Notes: a model not told the origin generated them from the letters alone. Counted from the first letter of the stretch, positions 18,315 to 27,100 are shown. The stretch is DNA of 45,219 nt from Thermoplasmata archaeon (GCA_021797555.1 JAJZZM010000019.1:1-45219), one strand, 5' to 3'. Translations and numbers: made by a program.

Positions 18315-18394
18315 ACATAATTAGTTTTTAATATATAACCATTTTGTTATTAACTATTTAGTGGTAAACTATTACATTATAAAATTATCCAAAA

Positions 18395-19381
18395 TTATTT
18401 AGAATTCAATTTCTTCAGGGAATCCTCAGTATTTTTGCCAACATGGTTTTTTATAATTTTAACAGTAAATCCCTTAATAAATGAATTATTATTGATTAAA
18501 ATATAGTTATTATCTATATTTATAATGTTTCTTAATTTGTAGTTGAATTTAATCTGGCTGCCCATAGCATTTTTCATTGCAATTTTTCCGGACTCTCTTG
18601 CTATTTCTGCGGTCATGGGGATATCATCCATAACCATGGAATCACCACAGGCATATACATTATCATAATCCACCGATTTTAGATATTTATCAACAATTAT
18701 CCTTGAATTCTTGCTTTTGATTTTTAGATTATTAATTAAACCATTTCCTGAAATACCACCTGAATAAATAGTTAAATCAGATTTCAATTCGTTATTATTT
18801 GTTATTACTGAATCTTTTTTTACTTCACTTACCCTTGAATTCAGGAATATGTTTACATTTTTATTTTTTAATAAATCATAAACATATTTTGAGGCTTTTT
18901 CGTTAGACCTGGGTAATAATCTATTATTTGACTCAATTAGGTTTACATTTTTATTTTTAAAAATACATGATAATTCAACGCCTAAATAGCTTCCACCTAT
19001 AATATTTATATTTTCAGCATTTTTGCATAGTTCCCTTATCCTTAAAGCATCTTCTGCAGTTTCGAGTTTATATAAAAATTCGTTGCCCTTTATTTTATCT
19101 ATATTCTGTTTATGCCCCAGGGCTATTATTAATTTATCATATCCATAATTATTATTTTCTGTTATAATTGTTTTTTCACTAAAATCAATATCCCTTACCT
19201 CCTCATTTATGTCAATATTTCTTTTTTTATATCCATATGATTCATTTTCCCCCTTTATAATATATATCAACCTTGTTGAGAATGTTATATAATTGCTTTT
19301 ATCGATTAATATTGAATTTTTATTTTCTAATTTAGAGTAAATGCCTGATAAGCCTCCACCCAGAATATATATTTTTGACAT
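18395..19381 (-). CDS. FAD-dependent pyridine nucleotide-disulphide oxidoreductase (NDH-2-like)
   Basis: A 328-aa flavoprotein. The N-terminal FAD motif is YILGGGLSGIY, a second Rossmann motif NIIGGSYLGVELSCIF binds NAD(P)H, and VYACGDSM is the conserved ATG/CGD-type FAD segment. No CxxxxC redox pair is present, which excludes disulphide reductases. The fold matches type II NADH dehydrogenase or sulphide:quinone reductase relatives, but it is shorter than either (usually 390-430 aa) and lacks an obvious amphipathic membrane tail. The SQR catalytic cysteines are not evident. The electron acceptor cannot be stated. It lies on the same strand as the exporter downstream. Confidence 0.78.
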   Translation of the reverse strand: MSKIYILGGGLSGIYSKLENKNSILIDKSNYITFSTRLIYIIKGENESYGYKKRNIDINEEVRDIDFSEKTIITENNNYGYDKLIIALGHKQNIDKIKGNEFLYKLETAEDALRIRELCKNAENINIIGGSYLGVELSCIFKNKNVNLIESNNRLLPRSNEKASKYVYDLLKNKNVNIFLNSRVSEVKKDSVITNNNELKSDLTIYSGGISGNGLINNLKIKSKNSRIIVDKYLKSVDYDNVYACGDSMVMDDIPMTAEIARESGKIAMKNAMGSQIKFNYKLRNIINIDNNYILINNNSFIKGFTVKIIKNHVGKNTEDSLKKLNSK

Positions 19382-19606
19382 GGGATGTTATTTATAATTT
19401 ATATATCTAATTTATTAAAATTTTAAAAGATATTATAAATATAGTTTAATATTATTAAATTTATATTTATAATAATAATTTTATTGAGCATATAATATAC
19501 ATGTATCAATGTTTCATAAAATTTATAAATTGCATTATAATACAATTTTAAGTTAATACGATAAAAATAATGCTTTGATGCATATTGTAGCGGCAAAATA
19601 ATATAT

Positions 19607-19629
19607 ATATCCTATGTATATTCGGATAT
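19607..19629. promoter_or_regulatory. Inverted repeat at toxin-antitoxin promoter
   Basis: ATATCC-N11-GGATAT overlaps the TATA box (19601-19610) and the antitoxin start codon (ATG at 19628). Type II antitoxins usually repress their own promoter, so this is a plausible operator. Confidence 0.4.
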
Positions 19630-19852
19630 GTCTTCCAGGAGAGTGGATATTACATTGCCTGATGATATAATAGAGATACTGAAAACAAAGGAAAATAAGT
19701 CAAAATTCATGGTAGAGGCCATACGTGAAAAAGTATTAAATGACAGAAAAAATGAATTAAAAAAGCAGGCAGGTTACATGAAGAAATATTATATTAATGA
19801 TAAGGAGTTAACGGAATTTTCCTGTATGGATTCAGAGGAATTCTGGGAGTAA
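19628..19852 (+). CDS. Antitoxin, ribbon-helix-helix, MazE-like
   Basis: A 74-aa protein: the N-terminal RVDITLPDDIIEIL strand and KSKFMVEAIREKV helix make a ribbon-helix-helix (MetJ/CopG) DNA-binding domain. The acidic C-terminus (DKELTEFSCMDSEEFWE) would wrap and block the toxin. A TATA box 23 bp before the ATG indicates a leaderless transcript. The toxin gene follows after an 8-bp gap, the standard order. It should repress its own promoter through the inverted repeat overlapping the start. Confidence 0.85.
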   Translation: MSSRRVDITLPDDIIEILKTKENKSKFMVEAIREKVLNDRKNELKKQAGYMKKYYINDKELTEFSCMDSEEFWE

Positions 19853-19860
19853 GGTCTTCT

Positions 19861-20202
19861 ATGGAACAAAAGGATATATGGGAAATTAATTTATCACCTG
19901 CAAATGAAAATAAAAAAATAAAAAAAGGTTTATGCGTTATATTAAGCAGTAATGAAATGGGAAACTTGCCTTTGAATATTACTGCCCCAATTATAAAATA
20001 TAAGGAAGAATACGAGGATATATTATGGATGGTAAAAATTATGCCTGATAATATAAATAAAATTAATGATGTATCTGTAATAGATATTTTTCAGCTAAAA
20101 TCAATACCACAAAGGAGATTTATAAAAAAAATAGGCAAAATATCTGATAATGATTTTAAAAAGTGCGTCGAAGCAATAAATCTGGTATTAGGAATTTATT
20201 GA
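19861..20202 (+). CDS. Toxin, MazF/PemK-family mRNA interferase
   Basis: A 113-aa protein of typical MazF length. KDIWEINLSPANE is the first strand with the canonical 'GDIW.v.l.P' start, KKGLCVILSSNEMGN holds the RP-CV-V-SN-type segment, and SVIDIFQLKSIPQRRF followed by KKIGKIS are the conserved 'D..Q..s....R' and 'G.ls' parts. It would cleave mRNA at short motifs when freed from the antitoxin. An AAGGT just before the ATG serves as ribosome site for this second gene. The first conserved region reads KKG where many MazF have K.RP, so activity should not be assumed. Confidence 0.85.
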   Translation: MEQKDIWEINLSPANENKKIKKGLCVILSSNEMGNLPLNITAPIIKYKEEYEDILWMVKIMPDNINKINDVSVIDIFQLKSIPQRRFIKKIGKISDNDFKKCVEAINLVLGIY

Positions 20203-20539
20203 GTTATATTTTATATAAATTTATAATGATTATACGATTCAGTGAACATTTCTGGTATATCCAAAATACAATAAAAAAATCCTGCGGAATTAATAATAAA
20301 AGTGTTTGTTTTATAAAATATTTTTCAAATTTTTAAAATAATTAATATTATATAGTTTTTGTTCAATATAATCTTGCAATTGCTGGATAATATGGAAATA
20401 TTGAAAGTATGCACAGGATATACCTAATATTATTACTGTTATATTAATCCTGTTGAATCATGTATTCCACAGCCATTAATAATGATAAATAATATTCTAT
20501 AAATATCATAGTATAAATATTAAATAGTTATACATCAGA
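20203..20539. other. Intergenic, AT-rich, between toxin and HTH_10 regulator
   Basis: Holds the TATA box of the regulator (20512-20520). A 36-codon ORF (20226-20336, starting MIIRFSEHFW) has an AT-rich upstream region but no other support. Nothing else recognised. Confidence 0.3.
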
Positions 20540-21151
20540 ATGAAAAGGGAATTAATAATAGTATTACTGGAGGCAAAAAACCCCTCGTGTGAGGTACTAC
20601 AGAAATTATATGAAATGAATTTAAATGCAAATATATTTCAGATAAATGCAGGGCCGATAAAAACAAATCATCTGACCGGTTTTATGAAAGACCATAAAAA
20701 AAATATTAAAAATTTAAATGATAATAAAATAACATTTTGTAATAATACCAGAAACAAAACATGGATTGAGACAAATAGCTGTGAGGTATGCAGAAATGTT
20801 TCTATTCTAAAAATGTTAATAGTAAATGTAAATATATACGAAAATAAAATGATACATTATAAACTGCTTTTTAGTAGCAGAGCTGCCATTGAAAAATTAA
20901 AAAAGAATCTTGACAAGGAAAATCTAGTATATAGAATAATTAATAACAATGAAAAATTGTCTAAAGAATTAACGCTAAGGCAGATGGAAATATTATTAGT
21001 GGCCATGCATAGTGGATATTTTGATATACAAAGGAAAATAAATCTTGATGGGCTTGCACAGCAGCTTGGAATAACAAAAAAGGCCGTTCAGGAATCACTA
21101 AAAAGAAGTGTAAATAAAATTTTAAACAAATATATTTTTGAAGAATTATAG
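20540..21151 (+). CDS. HTH_10 (bacterio-opsin activator-like) transcription regulator
   Basis: A 203-aa protein. The C-terminal 55 residues, LTLRQMEILLVAMHSGYFD followed by LDGLAQQLGITKKAVQESLK, are the archaeal HTH_10 DNA-binding domain (Pfam PF04967), in which 'LT.rQ...l..A...GYfd.Pr' is diagnostic. The N-terminal 140 residues carry a CEVC pair near residue 80 and probably form the sensory half. A TATA box about 24 bp before the ATG supports the start. It is codirectional with and directly upstream of the homogentisate operon, so it is a candidate local regulator, which is inference. Confidence 0.85.
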   Translation: MKRELIIVLLEAKNPSCEVLQKLYEMNLNANIFQINAGPIKTNHLTGFMKDHKKNIKNLNDNKITFCNNTRNKTWIETNSCEVCRNVSILKMLIVNVNIYENKMIHYKLLFSSRAAIEKLKKNLDKENLVYRIINNNEKLSKELTLRQMEILLVAMHSGYFDIQRKINLDGLAQQLGITKKAVQESLKRSVNKILNKYIFEEL

Positions 21152-21357
21152 TACACATGTGTAATTATATAACTATTTTTAGATTATAACGCTTATTTCA
21201 TTAATCATAACAGGTTAAAGTGACATAATGAATTAGACAGATACTGGATGCAGAATGTTATTTTATATATTTTATTTAGATAATAGATAATTAAAAAATT
21301 TTTAACAATAGTTCAAATAAACAGTGTGATACTATCTATCATATAATTTCATGGAAA

Positions 21358-21368
21358 CATATAAATAT
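21358..21368 (+). promoter_or_regulatory. TATA box of the homogentisate operon
   Basis: The ATATAAATA core is centred 26-27 bp before ATG 21390. That is the expected distance for a leaderless mRNA starting at that codon and argues against the upstream in-frame ATG at 21351, which lies before this box. Confidence 0.55.
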
Positions 21369-21389
21369 TGTTATATATATCATATAATT

Positions 21390-22475
21390 ATGTATCAGGA
21401 AGAAAAGTATAGTTTATTTAATGGTGTTGACCATATAGAATTTTATGTAAGCAGTGCAAAAACATGGTCCTATTTTTTAAGGAAAAGCATGGGATTTAAC
21501 ATTAATGGATACGCAGGGCCTGAAACAGGGATAAGGGATAGAATATCATATTCATTGGATCAGGGAAACATAAACATGGTTTTTTCATCCTCCATGAATC
21601 CTGATGGAGAAATAAATAGATCAGTAAATTTGCATGGCGATGGTGTAAAGGATATATCATTAAGTGTTGATGACCTTGATTTTACAAAGAAAAAATTGGA
21701 AGAAAAAAATGTAAAGGTCTCTAAAATTGAAGACCTGAAGGACAACTATGGAAAAATAAGAAAGGCGTATATGAAAACATATGGAGATACGGTACACAGT
21801 TTAATTGAACGGGGAGATTACAGAGGCATATTGCCCGGCTATGAGGAAGTACACAATAAGGAAAAAAACACAGGAATATATAAAATAGACCACGTTGTAG
21901 GCAATGTCTATGAGGGCGAAATGGACCAGTGGGTAAATTATTATATAAAATCAATGAATTTTAAGCAATTAATAACATTTGATGATAAGGATATAAGAAC
22001 AGATTATTCCGCATTGAGGTCAAAGGTAGTAAGATACAATGATAATATAACATTTCCAATAAATGAACCTGCAAAAGGATTAAAAAAATCACAGATAGAG
22101 GAATATTTGGATTATTATAGATCAGAAGGCGTCCAGCATATAGCCCTAAAAACAGACAACATTATAGAAACAGTTAAAAAAATGAGGGATAATGGCGTAG
22201 AATTCCTTGAAACACCGGAGTCATATTATAATACATTAACAAACCGTGTAGGAAGCATAGAGGAGGATATAAATAAATTAAAGGAATTAAATATTTTGGT
22301 TGACAGGGATGAAAATGGCTATTTATTGCAGATCTTTACAAAACCTTTAGTTGATAGGCCAACATTATTCTTTGAGGTCATAGAAAGAAAAGGTGCACAA
22401 TCATTTGGATCAGGCAATTTTAAGGCACTGTTTGAATCCATAGAAAGAGAACAGGCAAAGAGAGGGAATCTATGA
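21390..22475 (+). CDS. hpd: 4-hydroxyphenylpyruvate dioxygenase
   Basis: A 361-aa non-haem Fe(II) enzyme converting 4-hydroxyphenylpyruvate to homogentisate in tyrosine breakdown. Two VOC domains are visible: N-terminal GVDHIEFYVSSAKTWSYF, and a catalytic C-terminal domain with the iron ligands His (YKIDHVVGNV), His (GVQHIALKT) and Glu (TLFFEVIERKGAQSFGSGN). The final helix, GNFKALFESIE, is the gate. An in-frame ATG at 21351 would add 13 residues, but the TATA box position favours 21390. It is first of three genes, its stop overlapping the next start by 4 bp. Confidence 0.95.
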   Translation: MYQEEKYSLFNGVDHIEFYVSSAKTWSYFLRKSMGFNINGYAGPETGIRDRISYSLDQGNINMVFSSSMNPDGEINRSVNLHGDGVKDISLSVDDLDFTKKKLEEKNVKVSKIEDLKDNYGKIRKAYMKTYGDTVHSLIERGDYRGILPGYEEVHNKEKNTGIYKIDHVVGNVYEGEMDQWVNYYIKSMNFKQLITFDDKDIRTDYSALRSKVVRYNDNITFPINEPAKGLKKSQIEEYLDYYRSEGVQHIALKTDNIIETVKKMRDNGVEFLETPESYYNTLTNRVGSIEEDINKLKELNILVDRDENGYLLQIFTKPLVDRPTLFFEVIERKGAQSFGSGNFKALFESIEREQAKRGNL

Positions 22476-23350
22476 AAATTTTAAGGGCAAAAATAGATAA
22501 TAATGATAAAATATGCATTTATAACAGGAATGTTTATGATCTATCATTATTATTGAATGAAAAAACAGATTATATAGAAAATAACTTTTTTGATTTGTAT
22601 GATAAAATTTTAAAAGTAAAATTAAATGACGACGCAATAATAAATTATAATAAAATTGAATATAAGCTCCCTGTTCCATATATAAGATCTGTAAGGGACT
22701 TTTACTCATTTGAAGGACATGTTAAAAATGCAAGGAAAAACAAAGGATTACCCATGTTGGATAACTGGTATAAATTCCCGGTATTTTATTTTTCATGCAC
22801 ACCAAATATCTACCCATCAAACCATGATATAAAATACCCTGAAAAAACAAAAAAATTTGACTATGAAATGGAAATTGCAGCGGTAATAGGGAAAAATATT
22901 ATAAACTGCCATGGAGATGAATGCTTAAAATCAATTTATGGATTTATGATAATGAATGACTGGTCTCTTAGGGACATTCAGAAAGAAGAGATGGAAATGA
23001 TGCTTGGCCCTGCCAAGGGAAAGGATTACGCAACTTCATTTGGAAAATATTTTGTTACGGCTGATGAAGTTTTTTCTAAAATGAAAAACCATAAAATTGA
23101 TTTAAAAATGGAAACATATGTCAATGATATATTATATTCCTCAGGCAATTTAAATGAGATATATTTTAGTTTTTCTGATATGCTTGAACGTGCTTCCGAG
23201 GATGTACCATTATTGCCTGGGGATATTATAGGTAGTGGCACATTTAATTCAGGTTCAATTCTTGAAACTGGAAAGGAGTGGTTAAGAAAAGGAGATAATG
23301 TTATTATGAAATCTGATGTTTTAGGCGATTTAGAGAATACGGTGATATAA
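22472..23350 (+). CDS. Fumarylacetoacetate hydrolase-family protein
   Basis: A 292-aa FAH-fold hydrolase. DFYSFEGHVKNAR carries the likely catalytic His; the metal site is formed by the ExE in DYEMEIAAVIGKN and the Asp in MNDWSLRDIQ; the LGPAKGKDYATSFGKYFVT segment parallels the substrate loop of true fumarylacetoacetases. GDIIGSGTF and the C-terminal strands complete the fold. It should cleave fumarylacetoacetate (or maleylacetoacetate directly) to acetoacetate plus a C4 acid. GAGG upstream of its ATGA-overlapping start permits coupled translation. It lies between hpd and the ring-cleavage dioxygenase, so the pathway role is strongly supported. Confidence 0.9.
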   Translation: MKILRAKIDNNDKICIYNRNVYDLSLLLNEKTDYIENNFFDLYDKILKVKLNDDAIINYNKIEYKLPVPYIRSVRDFYSFEGHVKNARKNKGLPMLDNWYKFPVFYFSCTPNIYPSNHDIKYPEKTKKFDYEMEIAAVIGKNIINCHGDECLKSIYGFMIMNDWSLRDIQKEEMEMMLGPAKGKDYATSFGKYFVTADEVFSKMKNHKIDLKMETYVNDILYSSGNLNEIYFSFSDMLERASEDVPLLPGDIIGSGTFNSGSILETGKEWLRKGDNVIMKSDVLGDLENTVI

Positions 23351-24492
23351 TGGTTTTTTATATAAAACGTGGCAAAGTGCCTGAATTCAGGCATACATAT
23401 ATAGATAAGGATAATTTGCTGAAAGAGGAATTATTCGGCTTTGATGCATTTGACAGTGAGTATTCATTATTATACCATTTATATGACCCGGCAGAATTAG
23501 AAGTGGTTCAGAAAGAACCAAAAAAACTTTACGGGAAAATTGATGAAACAAAACACAGGCATGTAAAAACCGGTAAATTTAAAAAGTATTCCGATTTCTT
23601 TTATGGAAGGAAAACACTCTTTTTCAATGATATTTTATCTATAGGAATAATTAACCCGGAGAGTAATTCAGATTATTATTTTAGAAATGCAGTATGTGAT
23701 GAATTATTCTTTGTACATTATGGTTCTGGCGAGATATTGTCCATATTCGGAAAAAATAATTATAAAAAAGGAGATTTTATATATATTCCCAAGGGAACAA
23801 CGTATAAAATAAATATTAAGGAGGAATCATATTTCTTTTTTGTAACTTCACTTGACCACATAAAAATACCGGAAAGGTATCTTAATAAATATGGGCAATT
23901 AAAGGAAGGGACACCGTATTATGACAGGGATTTTAATGTTCCTGAATTCATGGAGCCTGAAGAGAGTGGAAAATCCGATTATAGCATTAAAATAAACTAT
24001 ATGAACTGCTATATGAATATAAAAAGGAACTACCCTGTATTTGATGTTGTTGGATGGGATGGATATTTATATCCGTTTACACTGAATGTTAATAAGATGG
24101 CACCTATTGTGGGAAAATTGCATATGCCACCACCCGTGCACCAGACATTTGAATCAAAAACCTTTATGGTCGGTTCATTTTTGCCCAGGCCTTTTGATTT
24201 CAATGATAAATCTATACCTATACCATATTACCATAATAATATTGATTCTGATGAATTAATATTTTACTCATCCGGAAATTTTATGAGCAGAAAGGGCATT
24301 GAACCGGGGTCTATAACATTGCACGTTCATGGGATGATTCATGGGCCACAGCCAGGATTAATGGAAAATAGCATAGGCAAAAAAAGCACGGATGAGGTTG
24401 CAATAATGGTAGAAACCTATAAAAGGCTATATGTAACAAATACAATGCTAAATAATGAGGAAAAGGATTATTATTTATCCTGGAAAGAATAA
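23350..24492 (+). CDS. hmgA: Homogentisate 1,2-dioxygenase
   Basis: A 380-aa cupin-type ring-cleavage dioxygenase opening homogentisate to maleylacetoacetate. The N-terminal cupin includes FVHYGSGEIL and GDFIYIPKGTTYKI. The iron-site region contains HMPPPVHQTFES (residues about 258-269) and LHVHGMIHGPQPG (about 325-337), supplying His and Glu ligands. It is somewhat shorter than the bacterial/eukaryotic enzyme (about 430-445 aa). GGTGAT a few bases before the ATG gives a good ribosome site, and the start shares one base with the previous stop. Last gene of the operon. Confidence 0.92.
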   Translation: MVFYIKRGKVPEFRHTYIDKDNLLKEELFGFDAFDSEYSLLYHLYDPAELEVVQKEPKKLYGKIDETKHRHVKTGKFKKYSDFFYGRKTLFFNDILSIGIINPESNSDYYFRNAVCDELFFVHYGSGEILSIFGKNNYKKGDFIYIPKGTTYKINIKEESYFFFVTSLDHIKIPERYLNKYGQLKEGTPYYDRDFNVPEFMEPEESGKSDYSIKINYMNCYMNIKRNYPVFDVVGWDGYLYPFTLNVNKMAPIVGKLHMPPPVHQTFESKTFMVGSFLPRPFDFNDKSIPIPYYHNNIDSDELIFYSSGNFMSRKGIEPGSITLHVHGMIHGPQPGLMENSIGKKSTDEVAIMVETYKRLYVTNTMLNNEEKDYYLSWKE

Positions 24493-24507
24493 TTTTTATA
24501 TTAAAAT

Positions 24508-25179
24508 TTATTTTTTATCTGATAATCCAAGCCAGAACTTTTCCTCCAGATTTAAAATATCCCTTGCACCGCTAATGAACTGGTTTTTTTCATCGGTGCT
24601 ATGTATTCCTATAATATTCTGCGTTGCGTCCTCATGTTTGGATTCGATTTCACGGTGAAAAGTAAAGTATAGCATGTCCATATCATGATATTTTCTTTCC
24701 TTCATTATTTTTAATCCTGGCAATAATTTATCCCACATAGGTATTGCCATATTTTCCAATCCAAATTCAGCTCCCAGGGCTACAGGGTAGTCCGATGAAA
24801 AATCATTTCTCATTCCATTTAGCCAGTCGCCTGTTGTTTCCAATTGCCTTTTTTTAACTAAATCTTCAGGTTTTAGCCCGATTGACCTGAGATATCTTCT
24901 ATATAATAATTCGTGCCTATGCTCGGGTTTATCATCGCCAAGTTCTGATACTAAAATTCTGGTAAGCTCATATGCATCATTTTCATTTGCAGTATTTACT
25001 AACAGTGTACTCAAAATCTGTGGCCATTCCCTTGTAAAATGGTAAAATTCAATAGAAAATCTTATAAATTCGTCGTCAGATATCTCTCCCCTGGAAAATC
25101 TATTTATGAAATCATTATCTGTTGCTGGATGGCTTTTTACTATATTTTTTATTTCCCCATAAAAATCTGTAGATTGCAT
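24508..25179 (-). CDS. Haem-oxygenase-fold diiron (TenA/PqqC/CADD-like) protein
   Basis: A 223-aa all-helical protein. HFTREWPQIL, SELGDDKPEHRH, GAEFGLENMAIPMW and FHREIESKHEDAT supply His and Glu/Asp residues in the spacing seen in iron-containing redox enzymes of the haem-oxygenase-like diiron oxidase group (E...H, E, H-x3-E-x2-H). TenA thiaminases use a Cys at the active site, which is not evident here. It is convergent with the homogentisate operon, 15 bp from its end, with no shared transcription. Substrate unknown; oxidative decarboxylation or C-C cleavage are typical of the group. Confidence 0.72.
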   Translation of the reverse strand: MQSTDFYGEIKNIVKSHPATDNDFINRFSRGEISDDEFIRFSIEFYHFTREWPQILSTLLVNTANENDAYELTRILVSELGDDKPEHRHELLYRRYLRSIGLKPEDLVKKRQLETTGDWLNGMRNDFSSDYPVALGAEFGLENMAIPMWDKLLPGLKIMKERKYHDMDMLYFTFHREIESKHEDATQNIIGIHSTDEKNQFISGARDILNLEEKFWLGLSDKK

Positions 25180-25524
25180 GATATTATAAAGTAAATATTT
25201 TATTTAAAGTTTGTGTAAAGAACATATAAAATTGTTATGTATAACACATAAAAATAATATTTTTTTACTTTTATATTTAGTTATTAATATCATTATTAAT
25301 TTATAATATATTTAAATATAACTATTAACCTATAAAATTTATGTTATTTTAATATTTTTTGAAAGCGTGTTTTTAAGTTCATTTTTTATTTTTGATATCT
25401 CTTCAATATTATTTTATTATTTAATATTAAATTTTCTTTTAAATATGAGATTTGTAAATTATTATTATATTTTTAAATTTTTAATGTAAAATTAAAAAAT
25501 TAGTTTTTATTATTTCACCTAAAT
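25180..25524. other. Intergenic, extremely AT-rich
   Basis: No intact gene. On the minus strand a short protein-like end (IEEISKIKNELKNTLSKN) stops at 25339, preceded by stops in the same frame; it may be the last trace of a lost gene. Otherwise nothing is seen. Confidence 0.3.
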
Positions 25525-25740
25525 TTAATCCTTATCATTTTTTATTTCATCCTGAAATTTTTTTAGATCCTTTAGGTTAACTTCAAGAATAAATGAACCA
25601 ACATAATTACAATCATCGCATTTATAAACGGGGCCTGCTATGCCGCCGGCTATCCAGTTTATTTTTAAAGATCCACATTGTGGACATATTTTAACCTTTT
25701 TATAGCCATCAAGATTATCCATATATATATAATTATTCAT
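25525..25740 (-). CDS. Small zinc-ribbon protein (71 aa)
   Basis: KICPQCGSLKINWIAGG then GPVYKCDDCNYVGSF form a C-x2-C / C-x2-C zinc ribbon in residues 18-47; the C-terminal 20 residues are a charged helix. Such proteins bind nucleic acid or protein partners, and many archaeal genomes hold several. The start may be the first ATG (25740) or the seventh codon (25722). Conservation of the Cys pairs and the 'GG.AGPvykC' segment, typical of archaeal zinc-ribbon proteins, makes it a real gene. Partner unknown. Confidence 0.75.
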   Translation of the reverse strand: MNNYIYMDNLDGYKKVKICPQCGSLKINWIAGGIAGPVYKCDDCNYVGSFILEVNLKDLKKFQDEIKNDKD

Positions 25741-26488
25741 TGTTATTTAATAATTATTAAATTCTAAAAATTTATTGGTTTTCATAATAGTCTATTTTTT
25801 ATAAATGTTGTAATGTATATTATAACGATTATATTGATAACTATTATTTTAAATATTTCATCCTCCACAACCTATTGCCAAGGAATTATTGGATACAGGG
25901 CCCATGATAAAATCAGTGTTATATTATCATATAAACTCTCAAAAATTTGTTAATTATCAATGATATTCCCATTAAAAAATATCAAATAAATGTCAATATA
26001 AAAACCATATTGATACAAAATAGCGCAGATATGCCATCTCGTGTTATATTCCTATTAGAGCATGGAATAATACTGAAATTATAAATAATAATAACATGTT
26101 AATTTATATTTTGTTTCTGATGTTTATTATTATCATGATGAAAATAAAAATAACAAAATTCCTGTTATTATTATGCTATAATTATAAATATACTGATACA
26201 ATGGTGTAGGATGATTATTATTTATTAAATTGCTACCGTCAAAGTCGCTCAATGCATTTTTTTGTTACGTAAACGAGGGATGAAAATATATTATTATAAC
26301 TATAGTAAGCCATGCACATATTATTGCAATTACCGAAAATAAAAATATTAATTTTATAGAATAATTTTTATTCACATATAATAATATTTTTAAACTAATA
26401 ATTAAATATTTCGTTTATCCATAAAATGCACTAAAATTTTTCTAAAAATTATAAATCAGTAGATAGGTTAAAATTTCTGTTAACAGTG
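25741..26488. other. 748-bp stretch without an intact gene
   Basis: Mostly occupied by the DUF998-like pseudogene at 25782-26375 (minus). The rest (26376-26488) would be the downstream flank or right end of the truncated tnpB, but I see no clear hairpin there. Confidence 0.45.
25782..26375 (-). pseudogene. Decayed DUF998-like membrane protein
   Basis: 594 bp, about 198 codons, the usual size of DUF998 proteins. From GTG 26375 the frame reads a hydrophobic helix, then YFHPSFT-stop-QKNALSDFDG, then IYNYSIIITGILLFLF. The 'HP.f....ALSD' followed by 'iyN.siiitG' is the DUF998 (PF06197) pattern. After a frameshift come LLLFIISVLFHALIGI, a stop and HEMAYLRYF; after another, DNITLILSWALYPIIPW, a stop, and DEIFKIIVINIIVIIYITTF to TGA at 25782. 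At least three nonsense codons and two frameshifts are needed, so it is dead. The family call is inference from pattern. Confidence 0.55.
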
Positions 26489-27004
26489 TTAACATCCATC
26501 TTTGAAAGTTGTCATCTTTAATAATTTAAGGATGCTTAAACTTTCCGGATTAATCCTTAACCCCTCTATCCCGTCAAATACATTCGGGAATGCCTTTTTT
26601 ATAATATTGTATGATCCATTAATATCTGCATTTATTAGAATTACCTTAAAGGTTCTAAACAATCCTCTTTTTATTCTTTTTCCTGGATATACACAATGCT
26701 TTCCTATTTCTTCATTATCCAAAAATGAGCATTTAGATGTATAACTCTCCTCCTGAAGAATAACATCAATGCCCATTTCCTCAGCCTTGTATTTAATTAA
26801 TTTTATTAGCTTATTAAAAGGTATTTGAACAAAGTTCTGATTATTCTTCTTTCCCATATTTGAATTCTGCTTCCATAATTCATTATGGCCCATAACTATT
26901 GTATCAATATTATTTAACAATGCATAATTAACAATTCCTGTTGACAATTTATGGAATAAATCATTTAATTCCCTGTTTCTTTTATCTGTTATTAATTTCA
27001 TCAT
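26489..27004 (-). pseudogene. TnpB, N-terminally truncated (C-terminal 171 residues)
   Basis: Retains the end of the RuvC domain: VMGHNELWKQNSNMGKKNNQ, then FNKLIKLIKYKAEEMGIDVI, QEESYTSKCSFLDNEEIG, GKRIKRGLF and INADINGSYNI (RuvC-III Asp). The wedge/REC regions and the RuvC-I Asp, normally about 200 residues, are missing. It belongs to the TnpB group where 'GHN..WKQ' stands at RuvC-II and the zinc ribbon is reduced to SYTSKCSFLD. A TATA-like stretch precedes the ATG, so a fragment might still be made, but nuclease function is not expected. No tnpA is nearby. Confidence 0.8.
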
Positions 27005-27100
27005 ATTAGTATATCTTGGATATCTTTTATTATTTTTATTTAAATGTCATTTATGGATCTTAGTTTAGAAATTTGCTTATTATAAAATTGGTTAATAGAT

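Noticed and set aside
20226-20336. 36-codon ORF starting MIIRFSEHFW
   Set aside because: It is short, with no motif; the only support is an AT-rich upstream stretch, which is common everywhere here.
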